A stretch of DNA of 64,000 bases from Desulfosporosinus fructosivorans (GTDB lineage Bacteria; Bacillota; Desulfitobacteriia; Desulfitobacteriales; Desulfitobacteriaceae). Under the pieces are notes generated by a model. That model did not search any database and was not told the DNA's origin. It was given only the letters and a program-made list of their open reading frames with translations. Of the stretch, positions 42,313 through 51,130 are shown one piece after another. The position numbers and the translations under genes are program-made. Location: NCBI RefSeq assembly GCF_004766045.1, contig NZ_SPQQ01000006.1, forward strand, positions 186,001-250,000, written 5' to 3'. Each line of letters opens with the position of its first letter. The stretch's first letter is position 1.

Positions 42313-42398
42313 AGATCGACCATCCTTAAACCTTTCCTTGTTTCTGCTGATTCTATTAATCTAGCATTATAGGGAATAAGATTTGGGTGGTCGATTGT
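42313..42398 (+). terminator. Long-range inverted repeat after dsrD
   Basis: ATCGACCATCC (42315-42325) pairs with GGGTGGTCGAT (42385-42395) with one wobble, loop ~59 nt, then TGTTTAGTTTG. May end the dsrABD transcript. Confidence 0.4.
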
Positions 42399-42484
42399 TT
42401 AGTTTGTAAATTGTATAGATGAAATTGTATATTAAAAAGAACACTTTGTACTCCTGACGAAACAACTCCAAGAAAGGTGTGGGT

Positions 42485-43957
42485 ATGATGTTACCATGGA
42501 CGGGGATTAATGAACTGAGTATAACGAATGTACCTCGCTTAGTAATTGGAGCACCACATGGACGTAGCGGAAAAACAACGTTTACCTTGGGATTACTAAG
42601 AGCGTTTGCTAGGCAAGGAATGGCAGTTCAACCCTTTAAGAAGGGCCCAGACTATATTGACGCAAGTTGGCATACAGTTGCAGCTAACTGTACTTGCCGT
42701 AACCTAGATTCATTTTTTATGGGGAAACAGGAAATATGCAGTTCCGTTTCTAAGCAAGCTTTAGGGAAAACGATAACAATCATCGAAGGTGCAATGGGCT
42801 TATATGATGGTCTGGACATGAAGGGAAGCAGTTCTACTGCCGAAATTGCTAAAGTAACTCGTACACCCGTACTTTTAGTGGTCGATGCAACTCGCATGAC
42901 AAGAAGTATTGCTGCGATGGTGATGGGTTATCAACATTTTGATCCAGAAGTTAATATTGTAGGGGTAGTTCTCAATAAAGTAGCACGACGACCGCGCCAT
43001 GCAAAAATGGCTCGAGAAGCCATAGAAGAGTTCTGTAAAATCCCGGTTGTAGGGGCAATACCCAAGGACGTCAACTTAACCATACCTGATCGACATCTTG
43101 GACTTGTAACTAGCGGAGAAATGCAAGAAACTGACAGTTTTCTCGAGTATTTAGCGGATGTCATTTGTGAACATGTCGATTTAGACAAGATACTAACTTT
43201 GGCTCAAGCTGCTCCTGAGCTACCGCAGTATGAGGCTACTCAGGGGACAAACATTCCTAAATATTCTGTAAAAAATAGGACGCTTTCCCCCAAGATTGGC
43301 TTTATCCAGGATGCTTCTTTCAGCTTTTACTATCCTGAAAATATTGAAGCCCTAAAAAATATGGGTGCTGATGTAGTCCCTATTAACGCCCTTTTGGATA
43401 GCAACCTCCCCAGAGACCTTGACGGTCTGTATATAGGTGGGGGTTTCCCAGAAGTTTTCGCTGCTGCTCTTGAAGAGAATAGAACCCTACGTGGAGAAAT
43501 TAGACAGGCTGGGGAAAATGGCCTCCCGATATACGCCGAGTGTGGAGGGCTAATGTATCTAGGCCGCTCAATTATTACACCATCTAAGAACTTTGAGATG
43601 GTGGGTTTACTTCCTCTTGATACTCAGATGGAAAGCAAACCTCAAGGCCATGGATATACAATTATGGAAGCGAATCCAGACCAGACTTGGTTTGATGAGT
43701 TGAGCGAAATTAAGGGTCATGAATTTCATAATTCCCGCGTGATAAATCTGGCCCCACATGTGAAATTTGGCTTAAAGGTCAAGCGAGGGCATGGAATCGA
43801 TGGGCAACACGACGGAATTTGTTATAAAAACGTATTTGCTTCATATAATCATATTCACGCTCTAGGATGCCCCGCCTGGGCAGAACGCATGGTAAAGCTT
43901 GCTGCGAATTATAACCAAACAAAGTGGACCAAAATAGAGAAAGTAGCAGGACAGTAA
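42485..43957 (+). CDS. dsrN: CobB/CbiA-like amidotransferase, DsrN-like
   Basis: About 490 residues. ATG 42485 is chosen: AAAGGT (42472-42477) is 7 bases upstream, while GTG 42479 is too near. The ATP domain has G-A-P-H-G-R-S-G-K-T-T (~22) and E-G-A-M-G-L-Y-D-G (~100). The C-terminal class I glutamine amidotransferase domain has Cys in Y-A-E-C-G-G-L (~353) and His in N-H-I-H-A-L-G (~457). The family makes cobyrinate a,c-diamide in cobalamin synthesis; homologs in dsr operons (DsrN) are assigned to amidation of siroheme, the cofactor of DsrAB. Position directly after dsrABD favours the DsrN role. No other cobalamin genes are near. Confidence 0.88.
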   Translation: MMLPWTGINELSITNVPRLVIGAPHGRSGKTTFTLGLLRAFARQGMAVQPFKKGPDYIDASWHTVAANCTCRNLDSFFMGKQEICSSVSKQALGKTITIIEGAMGLYDGLDMKGSSSTAEIAKVTRTPVLLVVDATRMTRSIAAMVMGYQHFDPEVNIVGVVLNKVARRPRHAKMAREAIEEFCKIPVVGAIPKDVNLTIPDRHLGLVTSGEMQETDSFLEYLADVICEHVDLDKILTLAQAAPELPQYEATQGTNIPKYSVKNRTLSPKIGFIQDASFSFYYPENIEALKNMGADVVPINALLDSNLPRDLDGLYIGGGFPEVFAAALEENRTLRGEIRQAGENGLPIYAECGGLMYLGRSIITPSKNFEMVGLLPLDTQMESKPQGHGYTIMEANPDQTWFDELSEIKGHEFHNSRVINLAPHVKFGLKVKRGHGIDGQHDGICYKNVFASYNHIHALGCPAWAERMVKLAANYNQTKWTKIEKVAGQ

Positions 43958-43988
43958 AACAATTTTAGTAATTGATTAAAAGTCGTAA

Positions 43989-44020
43989 GAAAAAAGCCTT
44001 CTACTCGAAGGCTTTTTATT
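43989..44020 (+). terminator. Terminator after the DsrN-like gene
   Basis: AAAAAGCCTTC (43991-44001) and GAAGGCTTTTT (44007-44017), loop TACTC. Confidence 0.88.
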
Positions 44021-44393
44021 CAGAGTGGATGGATATTAGTGATTCTAACTCTTGAGCAAATCATATGGATCTTTGCTAGTGCACCAAAGATTATATTATC
44101 GAGTTCACTACATTGCTGGTAATTTTTGAACAGCGTAATCGTTTACGTACCTCAGGGAACAAGTATTTCTACAGTATTATTAAAAATTAGAGTGCTTGTC
44201 TGGCTAAATCCTTACACTGATGGTATTATAAAGATATACGATATCCAGATTTATATACTATTTGAATTTGGATGGAGTTTTATTTCGGATAATGTTTGGA
44301 CACAACTGTATTAATTGTGAATATTTATCTTGAAAAATGTATACACGAGCTGATAATGAGCTCTTTCAGTAAAGATATAGGTGATCTAGGAAG

Positions 44394-44407
44394 GATGATA
44401 TATCATC
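44394..44407. promoter_or_regulatory. Perfect palindrome at the LysR start
   Basis: GATGATATATCATC (14 bp, perfect) lies between the AAGG ribosome site and ATG 44408. It may be an autoregulatory operator or a structure hiding the start. Inference. Confidence 0.4.
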
Positions 44408-45349
44408 ATGGAACAACACCTTCTTGTGTTCAAAGATGTGGCAGAAACCAAAAACATTACATTATCTGCTAAGAAGCTACACATGAGTCAACCCAGCATT
44501 AGTCTTCAAATTCAGAATTTAGAAAACCAATATGGTGCTCGTTTTTTTGATCGTACAAATAAAGGGGTAACGCTGACTAAAGAAGGTGAAATTTTCTATG
44601 CACATGTTCGGAGTGTCCTGGACATTCTAACGAGTGCTAAAGAGCAAATAAACGCTTTAGCAAAAGGTCAGAGAGGTCTTATCTATCTAGGTGCAACTCT
44701 AACGATTGGAGAATATATTCTGCCAAATATTCTTGCATATTTGTATAAGACACACCCAGATGTTGACTTTAAAGTGAAGATTGCGAATACCGAGTCGATC
44801 TCTCAAGATGTTCTTGAAAAGAAACTTCATATTGGTCTGATTGAGGGGCCAGTTCCGCGTCATAAGGATCTTAATGTGGAAAAGTTTTGGGAAGACGAGT
44901 TAGTAGTCGTGCTTCCCCATTCTCACTCTTGGGCATCAAGGAAAAGCATCACACTTGCTGAACTTCCTCATGAACGTTTGGTAACACGAGAGGAAGGTTC
45001 AGGGACTCGTAAGGTGATGGAGATGGCCCTTAAAGAGCGAGGGCTGGACCCAGAACACTTGAATGTAACTATGGAGCTAGGAAGTACTCATGCAATCAAA
45101 CAAGTGGTCTCGGCGGGACTTGGAATTACTATTATCTCAGCGTTGACAGTCAATCGGGAAGTCGATCAAAGATTATTTAAAACTTTGAAGATACAAGACG
45201 CTCCAATTTATCGGCCTCTCAGTATTCTCACCAATGCCCAAACTAATCAAACCAAAGACGAACGTCTCTTAATTAACCTTCTTCATGATCATCGGTTGCT
45301 ATCGGATATTTTAAGTAAGGAATTTAGTGAACTTGAGGATCTTGAGTAG
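44408..45349 (+). CDS. LysR-family regulator, CysL-like
   Basis: 313 residues. N-terminal winged HTH (~1-62: F-K-D-V-A-E-T-K-N-I-T-L-S-A-K-K-L-H-M-S-Q-P-S-I-S), then a two-lobed periplasmic-binding-type effector domain (~90-300). ATG 44408, ribosome site AAGGATG. In Bacillus, CysL-type LysR proteins control sulfite reductase genes; the position downstream of dsrABD-dsrN makes control of sulfur genes a reasonable guess, but no LysR-type T-N11-A site was identified with confidence. Effector unknown. Confidence 0.85.
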   Translation: MEQHLLVFKDVAETKNITLSAKKLHMSQPSISLQIQNLENQYGARFFDRTNKGVTLTKEGEIFYAHVRSVLDILTSAKEQINALAKGQRGLIYLGATLTIGEYILPNILAYLYKTHPDVDFKVKIANTESISQDVLEKKLHIGLIEGPVPRHKDLNVEKFWEDELVVVLPHSHSWASRKSITLAELPHERLVTREEGSGTRKVMEMALKERGLDPEHLNVTMELGSTHAIKQVVSAGLGITIISALTVNREVDQRLFKTLKIQDAPIYRPLSILTNAQTNQTKDERLLINLLHDHRLLSDILSKEFSELEDLE

Positions 45350-45400
45350 GAACATTATTCATCGACTGCAGTGGGGTAGGGAAGGACGAGGACAAAATAA

Positions 45401-46264
45401 TTGAAAACTGACTGCCGAATTGGACTCGTTCAGATGGAATCCATTGTTGGAGAGACTGAACGTAATTTCCAAAAAATTATTCATATGGCTGAAGCTGCTC
45501 AAAAGCAACAAATATCCCTATTGTGCTTTCCAGAATGCGCCTTAAATGGATACTCACCTCAAGACGCATCAGAAGTTGGAACCACACTCGATAGTTCGTG
45601 GGTCCGCCTGTTAAATGAGTGTTCACAGGACTTAGGGATCACCCTGATGGTGGGTTTTGTTGAGCGAGGCACAGAACTGCCAAAACCCTATATATCTCAT
45701 GCCATTTTAACCCCTGGAGAGGAACCTGCGGTTTATCGCAAGGTACATCTGGGACGAAGTGAACTTGACTACTTTACTCCAGGAGACAGTTTCCCGATCT
45801 TTTCAGCTCATGGGACCACTTTTGCTGTGGGAATCTGTTGGGACTGGCACTTTCCTGAAACTGCGGCCATTTATTCTCTCAAAGGGGCTGAGGTTTTATT
45901 TGCACCTCATGCTTCTCCGATGATCGCCGGTGATCGAAAAGAGATTTGGTTACGTTATCTTGGTGCCAGAGCGTATGATAATTCTGTGTATCTCGGAGCA
46001 TGTAATTTGGTAGGAAGCAATGGAAAATCGAAACAATTTAGCGGGGGCGCTTTAGTCATTGGACCAAAAGGAGAGCTGTGTAACCAATCCAGCTTGGGGG
46101 AAGAAGGTATCTTATCAGCTACTCTTTCAGCTGATCGGATTAATCTTATACGTAGCCCAGATCGTGCCTCCATGCGAGATAGCTTTTTCTTGGCCGATCG
46201 ACGTAAGGAACTTTATCATGAACTGATAGAGCTAGACATATCGACTAGAAAGAATACAGAGTAA
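45401..46264 (+). CDS. Nitrilase-superfamily amidohydrolase
   Basis: 287 residues from TTG 45401; GAAGGACGAGG lies 12-22 bases upstream, so the start is reasonable but not certain. The catalytic triad of the carbon-nitrogen hydrolases is complete: Glu in C-F-P-E-C-A (~46), Lys in Y-R-K-V-H-L (~113) and Cys in G-I-C-W-D-W-H-F-P-E (~146). Cytosolic. The substrate is not determinable; Nit-like omega-amidase or N-carbamoyl-type amidase are the common functions. 51 bp downstream of the LysR gene and possibly in its operon. Confidence 0.87.
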   Translation: MKTDCRIGLVQMESIVGETERNFQKIIHMAEAAQKQQISLLCFPECALNGYSPQDASEVGTTLDSSWVRLLNECSQDLGITLMVGFVERGTELPKPYISHAILTPGEEPAVYRKVHLGRSELDYFTPGDSFPIFSAHGTTFAVGICWDWHFPETAAIYSLKGAEVLFAPHASPMIAGDRKEIWLRYLGARAYDNSVYLGACNLVGSNGKSKQFSGGALVIGPKGELCNQSSLGEEGILSATLSADRINLIRSPDRASMRDSFFLADRRKELYHELIELDISTRKNTE

Positions 46265-46327
46265 ACTTAATAGTGAACTTCAAATGACTAAGGTAGAAAG
46301 GTGTCTGAGTCGTTTGAATAGTAATCA

Positions 46328-46372
46328 ATAAAAAAACCTTCCTAAGCTCAAGCTAAGGAAGGTTTTTACTAT
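46328..46372. terminator. Bidirectional terminator
   Basis: AAAAACCTTCCT (46332-46343) and AGGAAGGTTTTT (46356-46367). It sits between converging genes. Confidence 0.88.
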
Positions 46373-46379
46373 TAGTAGT

Positions 46380-46694
46380 TTACCAATTGTTGCGTGCACG
46401 TGGTTGGTAGCAATCACGGCAATATACTGGTTTATCACCAGAAGGTTGGAAAGGTACGGTGGTTTCCTTTCCACAAGTAGCACAAATAGCAGGGAACATT
46501 TCGCGTGGTTGACGAGAATATCCGCCACCACCGCCGCTGTTTCTGGTTTGTTCTTTGCGCGCTGCACGGCATTCTGGGCAACGTCCAGGCTCATTAGTAA
46601 ACCCTTTTTCGGCGTAGAACTCTTGTTCAGATGCTGTGAATTCAAACTCACGTCCGCAATCTTTACACCCTAAAACTTTGTCATTAAACATCAA
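46380..46694 (-). CDS. Double zinc-ribbon protein
   Basis: 104 residues with two separate ribbon pairs: C-K-D-C (~10-13) with C-P-E-C (~39-42), and C-A-T-C (~71-74) with C-R-D-C (~92-95). The first is the zf-trcl type (G-C-K-D-C-G-R-E-F-E-F-T-A-S-E-Q). A Gly-rich linker (G-G-G-G-G-Y) joins them. This CxxC-CxxC-SSSS architecture is common in Clostridia and Chloroflexi; the function is unknown, possibly nucleic-acid or RNA polymerase binding. Start ATG 46694 follows GGAGG. Confidence 0.8.
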   Translation of the reverse strand: MMFNDKVLGCKDCGREFEFTASEQEFYAEKGFTNEPGRCPECRAARKEQTRNSGGGGGYSRQPREMFPAICATCGKETTVPFQPSGDKPVYCRDCYQPRARNNW

Positions 46695-46953
46695 AAAACC
46701 TCCGCAATTTTATTACCCGCTACGTGGGAAGTGCAGAAAAATCTTCCCATAGCCTTAGGCAATCGAGAAGGTCTGTTCATATCCACTATTACTAACGAGT
46801 TTATTAAAGTATATCTAAAAAACGAAGATAAGTCAAATGTCAACTCGAAAATTTAGTTAAATTATTCCATTAAATAATCCAATATATGTAATGTTTTAAT
46901 GACTATTTGTAATTTATATTACAACGAAAGAGTATCTGAAAAGATCAATAATT

Positions 46954-47322
46954 TTGAGCTATTCTAATACTTTAACTCCTCAAGACAGAAAATTCTATTC
47001 GCCAGTCATAAATAAAAAATGGAGATTGCGCATAATAATAATCGATAGACTGCTTTCGGATATAGGCGAGATGGAGGATGAGCAATTGGAGAACCTCGAC
47101 ATAGAGACAATACACGAGCGTATCCTTGGTATGCAGAAACTTGAGGCCTTATTTAACCAGAAGGGCTATTTAATTTGCCAATCATCGGGAGAGCGGATAT
47201 ATGACTTCAAGGACATCGTTACGATCTTTATACCGCTTAGTCCAGAGCGTGATCAAGTGATGGCTGTTCATAGTGATCATGCCACAACTTTTGTACAGAG
47301 CTGTCTTAGGACTATGAAATAG
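46954..47322 (+). CDS. Unknown protein
   Basis: 122 residues from TTG 46954, without a convincing ribosome site (an ATG at 47071 is too internal). A helical, acidic middle (D-I-G-E-M-E-D-E-Q-L-E-N-L-D-I-E-T-I-H-E-R) and a beta-rich C-terminus (I-V-T-I-F-I-P-L-S-P). No motif recognised. Codon use is like its surroundings, so probably real. It is convergent with the M18 peptidase gene. Confidence 0.5.
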   Translation: MSYSNTLTPQDRKFYSPVINKKWRLRIIIIDRLLSDIGEMEDEQLENLDIETIHERILGMQKLEALFNQKGYLICQSSGERIYDFKDIVTIFIPLSPERDQVMAVHSDHATTFVQSCLRTMK

Positions 47323-47343
47323 TAATTTAGGTAGGAAGAAGGA

Positions 47344-48666
47344 TTATAATGTTTTATAGAACGTAGAAAAGATGCTAGCGATGGCCAAGTGGTCTTTAAC
47401 TCCTCCTAGTTCTCGGACAGAATGCATGGCTAAAACGGGGTTTCCGATATCGACGGAACGAATATCCAGGTGAGTACTAGAGATTGGGCCTATGGTCGAT
47501 CCCCCTCGTTCATCGGAACGATTAACAAATTTCTGGAATTGTATTCCAGCTTGTTTACAGAGCGCCTCGAAGACCGCTGCAGATTCAGCATCCGTGGTAT
47601 AACTCTGATTAGCACTGATTTTGATGACTGGACCGCCATTAAGGATCGGACGATTAACTGGATCATGCTTTTCTCCAGCATTCGGGTGAAGAGCATGTGC
47701 CATATCAGCGGAAATAAGAAAAGAATGGGCAAGGGCTTGGAAGTATGATTCCCGGCCTTTTTTTTGTGCTAAGAGGATTCGTTCTAAAATATGGGCTAGA
47801 AATGGAGACGCTGCACCTTGCTTAGAGGTGCTTCCACATTCTTCATGGTCGAAACAAGCCAGAACTTGCGTCATCAAAGCTGGCTTTGATGACGCAAGAG
47901 CCCTAGTACCAGCATGGACCATCGCTAAATCATCAAGCCGTCCACTTGAGACAAATTCTTTTTGAAGTCCGATTAAACAACCCTTCTCATATTCATGGAG
48001 AAAAAGGTCAAAGTCTAAGATATCTTCTGAGGGACAGCCGAGGGATTCCGCAAGATGTCGAATAAGAATGCCTTCCGTTTGTAAATCATCTGTGATTTGT
48101 GTCAGCAAAGGTAGCATATCTTTTTGTTTGTTTAATTCTAGTCCTTCATTAACTTTCCGGTTCATATGGATTCCAAGATTAGGTATCACGAGTAACGGGC
48201 GGTCACTGCGGTAGAGTTTAATTTGAGGGGTAAAAGGAGATTCTCCACGCAACACAATCCGACCAGCTAGAGAGAGTGGGCGGTCCAACCATGTATTGAG
48301 AATAGGACCTCCATATGTTTCGACATTTAATTTCAGATAATGTCCTTCAACGGGAATTTCGGATAAAGGTTTGATTCTGAAACTGGGACTGTCAGTATGT
48401 GTTCCAATAAGGTGAAATCCATACTGATCCGGCTCTCCTTCGCCGACAATAAACGCAATTAAGGCTGAACTATTTCGAGTTACAAAATACTTACCTCCTG
48501 CAAGCAACGGCCATTTCTTTTCCAGAGCTAACTCTTTGAATTCATGAAGAATCAGGATCTTCTTCACGCTTTCGACGACATGAAAGGAAGACGGACTTTC
48601 GTCAATAAAATCAAGCAGTTCTTGGGCAAACTGCTGTTCCTCGGTTGTAATACCAGACGTTCTCAT
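47344..48666 (-). CDS. apeB: M18-family aspartyl aminopeptidase
   Basis: 440 residues, ATG 48666. Dinuclear zinc aminopeptidase that removes acidic or other N-terminal residues. Motifs: G-T-H-T-D-S-P-S (His ligand ~89), S-G-R-L-D-D-L-A (bridging Asp), D-H-E-E-C-G-S (Glu pair) and the C-terminal His in the M-H-S-V-R-E-L-G motif. Full length. Inside the gene, bases 47865-47898 are a perfect inverted repeat over codons for L-A-S-S-K-P-A-L-M-T-Q-V, which is unusual for a coding region. The enzyme itself looks intact. Confidence 0.92.
   Translation of the reverse strand: MRTSGITTEEQQFAQELLDFIDESPSSFHVVESVKKILILHEFKELALEKKWPLLAGGKYFVTRNSSALIAFIVGEGEPDQYGFHLIGTHTDSPSFRIKPLSEIPVEGHYLKLNVETYGGPILNTWLDRPLSLAGRIVLRGESPFTPQIKLYRSDRPLLVIPNLGIHMNRKVNEGLELNKQKDMLPLLTQITDDLQTEGILIRHLAESLGCPSEDILDFDLFLHEYEKGCLIGLQKEFVSSGRLDDLAMVHAGTRALASSKPALMTQVLACFDHEECGSTSKQGAASPFLAHILERILLAQKKGRESYFQALAHSFLISADMAHALHPNAGEKHDPVNRPILNGGPVIKISANQSYTTDAESAAVFEALCKQAGIQFQKFVNRSDERGGSTIGPISSTHLDIRSVDIGNPVLAMHSVRELGGVKDHLAIASIFSTFYKTL
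47865..47898. repeat. Perfect 16-bp inverted repeat inside a coding region
   Basis: CTTGCGTCATCAAAGC (47865-47880), TG, GCTTTGATGACGCAAG (47883-47898). Both arms are exactly complementary, with a 2-nt centre. The mRNA would contain a very stable hairpin in the coding sequence. Confidence 0.9.
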
Positions 48667-48750
48667 ACTGTACCAACCTTTCCGATTATAGTTTGATATT
48701 CTGGATATTATGTGAAAGTAACATATTCGCCCTCCAGAAACTGCATTCCT

Positions 48751-48793
48751 TCTAATTTCCTACAATCCTTGAAAGAGTATGCAGGAAATTAGA
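48751..48793. other. Inverted repeat between divergent genes
   Basis: TCTAATTTCCT (48751-48761) and AGGAAATTAGA (48783-48793) are perfect complements with 21 bases between. Possible shared operator or attenuator for the M18 peptidase and acetyltransferase genes. Confidence 0.4.
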
Positions 48794-48864
48794 TCAAGAT
48801 AAGAGAAACTATTAATGGCAAAGCAGAAATCTTAAAACTATGTAGAAAATGAAGTGACGTTTAA

Positions 48865-49680
48865 TTGAGAAATATTCGAGTAGCCGCTCTAACACAAATC
48901 AATTTGATTGAAATGACGGAGATTTGGAACCGTTGTTGGCGAGGGTATTACTACGATATGTGGTTTACACCTGATCAGATGAGGGCGTGGTTGGATCTAA
49001 CCCAAGTTTCCCCGCAACATTCCATGGCAATCTTTGTGGATGATCAGATTGCTGGGTTTGCTTTGCTGTCCTTAGAAGGGGTTGATGGATGGATAGCTGG
49101 GACCTGCATTGATCCAAATTATCGCCGTAAAGGTCTCTTTACGGCATTAATGCGGCTAGAGCTTGATGTAGCTAGACGGCTAGGTTTAAAGCGTGTTTAC
49201 CTTGAGGTTTTAGAACAAAATCCTGCGCTTAAAATCTATCAATCCCTAGGTTTTACACAGATACGACAGCTCAATATTTATCGCGTCCATAAAAATAACG
49301 AGAATTCTAAGAGGACAATGGATACATGTCCTCTTGATTTGATTCCCTTAGAAACCTATTTTTATAATCGTCGAGGTTTATTTAAGCCAGCATGGCAGCG
49401 AAGAGAGGGTTATCTCAAACGGCATGTTAATACTTTCGCTCTGATAAACTCGAGTGGGTCTGCTGGCGTCTTGTTTGGAGGAGATAAAATCACCCTTGTG
49501 TTAGATGCCTGGAGTACAACTGTGGTCGGGGCAACAGACGTGATTGCCACCATTACTAAGCGCTCGAAGACTTCGTGGTCATTGACAAATCAGCCTGATG
49601 ATGAAATTACCAGACTTTGTAATTCTCGGGGAGTTTATCCAAGTGCAAAACAATATGAAATGTGTGTTGAACTGACATAA
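48865..49680 (+). CDS. GNAT-family acetyltransferase with C-terminal extension
   Basis: 271 residues from TTG 48865; no strong ribosome site, so the start may be slightly off. Residues ~1-140 form the GNAT fold, with the acetyl-CoA loop in D-P-N-Y-R-R-K-G-L-F-T (~88-98) and Y-L-E-V-L-E-Q-N-P-A-L-K-I-Y-Q-S-L-G-F as motif B. The C-terminal ~120 residues contain another mixed alpha/beta segment (V-L-F-G-G-D-K-I-T-L-V-L-D-A-W-S-T-T) that might be a second, degenerate GNAT-like half. Substrate unknown. Confidence 0.78.
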   Translation: MRNIRVAALTQINLIEMTEIWNRCWRGYYYDMWFTPDQMRAWLDLTQVSPQHSMAIFVDDQIAGFALLSLEGVDGWIAGTCIDPNYRRKGLFTALMRLELDVARRLGLKRVYLEVLEQNPALKIYQSLGFTQIRQLNIYRVHKNNENSKRTMDTCPLDLIPLETYFYNRRGLFKPAWQRREGYLKRHVNTFALINSSGSAGVLFGGDKITLVLDAWSTTVVGATDVIATITKRSKTSWSLTNQPDDEITRLCNSRGVYPSAKQYEMCVELT

Positions 49681-50016
49681 ACTTGATCTACTGTTCATAG
49701 ATTATATAATCTGGTGTTTTGACGTAAATCTGGGTCAGTTCACGTCAGAACATTCAATTGTGAGAAGTATTGTTTAAGTAATTATCCTAGCCAGAAATAT
49801 ACACCGACGTAATAGTCTCTGGATGGTCGAGTGTCCTTCACGGTATCTATGGATACTGGGACGCACGCATCTATGGAGAACTAATATGTGCAAATAAGGT
49901 TGACACCTGCGCCATAAGGCTAGGCGATTACAAGGTTTTTTAGAAATTAACTCTTGTAATTTATTGTAATTAGTGTATAATGAAGGTCTAGCTAAAATGA
50001 AAGGAGAAGTAACCCT
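49681..50016. other. Intergenic region with hints of structure
   Basis: 336 bases. Frames on both strands are poor. A short run on plus near 49780-49892 reads like the tail of an unidentified protein but has no start. Small hairpins, e.g. GTATC-TATG-GATAC near 49842-49855, are present. No known riboswitch core is recognisable to me. A promoter for the next gene lies at its right end. Confidence 0.4.
49954..49981 (+). promoter_or_regulatory. Promoter of the small interrupted gene
   Basis: TTGTAA (49954-49959), 16 bp, TATAAT (49976-49981). AAAGGAGA (50000-50007) follows before ATG 50017. Confidence 0.7.
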
Positions 50017-50175
50017 ATGACACAAAAAGAACAATTAATGATTAATGCCATTTTAGAGTCCGTTGGATTAGAACCTATTCAATCCACACAGACTCAACGA
50101 CGAGTCCATGATGAAGGATAAGTAGTTACAGAAAGGGAGCGGTATTTTGACCCAGATCCTAATCCTAAATTGTAA
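50017..50175 (+). pseudogene. Small gene interrupted by one in-frame TAA
   Basis: ATG 50017 has a perfect Shine-Dalgarno and promoter. The first 34 codons read M-T-Q-K-E-Q-L-M-I-N-A-I-L-E-S-V-G-L-E-P and end at TAA (50119-50121). The same frame continues without a shift for 17 more codons (V-V-T-E-R-E-R-Y-F-D-P-D-P-N-P-K-L) to TAA 50173-50175, and the continuation looks like ordinary protein. Either the gene has a nonsense mutation or the stop is sometimes read through, or the 34-residue product is complete. A terminator (50215) follows the second stop, which favours one gene of ~51 codons. Confidence 0.5.
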
Positions 50176-50459
50176 CCTGATTAACTTAGATTCATTTACA
50201 AAAAGCCAAATATGAAAGCGAGTTTCTTAATTTTGATAAGAAGCTCGCTTTTATAGTTGGATATGATATATGCTTAAAACTAAGTTATGATAGCTTTGCT
50301 AGGGCCTAAGTTGCCCTAATGCTCTGTGGACAAGTATGAAGAGAAGGGAGCTTCTAGAAGGTATATAACTGTCAAATATCTGACTAGGAGAATTAAGGGT
50401 AGTCATGAATGTCCCGGTGTATTACTGTTTAAAATAACTAGGATGGAGTGGACGAATTT
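50122..50459. other. Intergenic spacer
   Basis: 338 bases including the second half of the interrupted frame and the terminator at 50215-50256. After that nothing is recognisable; GGAGTGG (50445-50451) is the ribosome site of the next gene. Confidence 0.5.
50213..50256 (+). terminator. Terminator
   Basis: AAAGCGAGTTTCTTA (50215-50229) and TAAGAAGCTCGCTTT pair with one mismatch, then TTAT. Confidence 0.8.
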
Positions 50460-51041
50460 ATGACATTATCAGTACTTGGTATAGCCTGTAGCCCGCGATG
50501 TAATGGTAACACAACTGGCTTAATCTTAGAAGCGATGAAAACTGCCCAGGCCGAAGGTCATACAACCGAGTTAGTTTATCTTAACGACCTAAACATTAAT
50601 CCCTGCCAAGGGTGTAATGCTTGTTCAGCTAAGGGGATATGCATAATAAAAGATGACATCCTCAAGCTCCAAGAAAAGCTTATCCAAGCAGATCGTGTTA
50701 TCCTTGCTGCTCCTATTTTTTTTATGGGAGTTAATGGCCAAACAAAAGTCATGATTGATCGAATGCAAACGTTTTGGGCTCGCAAATATCTTCTTAATCA
50801 ATCCTTAATTAGACAATCTGGGCCTGAGCGCATTGGTCTTTTTCTCTCTGCTGCCGGTACTAAAAAGGCGGATGTTTTTAAATGTGCAGAACGTTCCATT
50901 CAAACTCTCTTTCATATGTTAGATATCAAATCCGCCCAACCTTGTCTCTATAGTGGGATTGATCAAGCTGGGGAAATTAATAACCATCCAACAGCTTTTG
51001 ACGAGGTACGAAAGGCCACACAGGCTCTGTTAACATCCTAA
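50460..51041 (+). CDS. Iron-sulfur flavoprotein / NAD(P)H-dependent FMN reductase family
   Basis: About 193 residues from ATG 50460; GGAGTGG is 9 bases upstream, whereas GTG 50448 overlaps it. Flavodoxin-like fold with FMN phosphate loop S-P-R-C-N-G-N-T (~11-18). The compact motif C-Q-G-C-N-A-C-S-A-K-G-I-C (~47-59) binds a [4Fe-4S] cluster in the Isf family of anaerobes. Isf proteins accept electrons from ferredoxin and reduce O2/H2O2 or other acceptors; the physiological partner is not shown here. Confidence 0.83.
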   Translation: MTLSVLGIACSPRCNGNTTGLILEAMKTAQAEGHTTELVYLNDLNINPCQGCNACSAKGICIIKDDILKLQEKLIQADRVILAAPIFFMGVNGQTKVMIDRMQTFWARKYLLNQSLIRQSGPERIGLFLSAAGTKKADVFKCAERSIQTLFHMLDIKSAQPCLYSGIDQAGEINNHPTAFDEVRKATQALLTS

Positions 51042-51130
51042 TATCTCGAAAAATGCATGTCCAAACTGTTAATTTTTATGATATAATAAAAATACTGCAA
51101 TATTGTAAAAATGGAAAGGAACTGTGTCTC

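Larger units (their letters stand above)
43958..44407. other. Intergenic spacer before the LysR gene
   Basis: 450 bases. It contains the dsrN terminator (43989-44020) and a palindrome GATGATATATCATC (44394-44407) that abuts the LysR start codon. A plus-strand 62-residue frame at 44126 has no ribosome site and an implausible composition. Nothing else seen. Confidence 0.5.

Noticed and set aside
44126..44314. 62-residue plus-strand frame before the LysR gene
   Set aside because: No ribosome site, unlikely amino-acid run, and no similarity recognised; treated as spacer.
49774..50034. 86-residue minus-strand frame
   Set aside because: It overlaps the promoter and start of the small interrupted gene on the plus strand and is rich in Arg and Cys without a motif.
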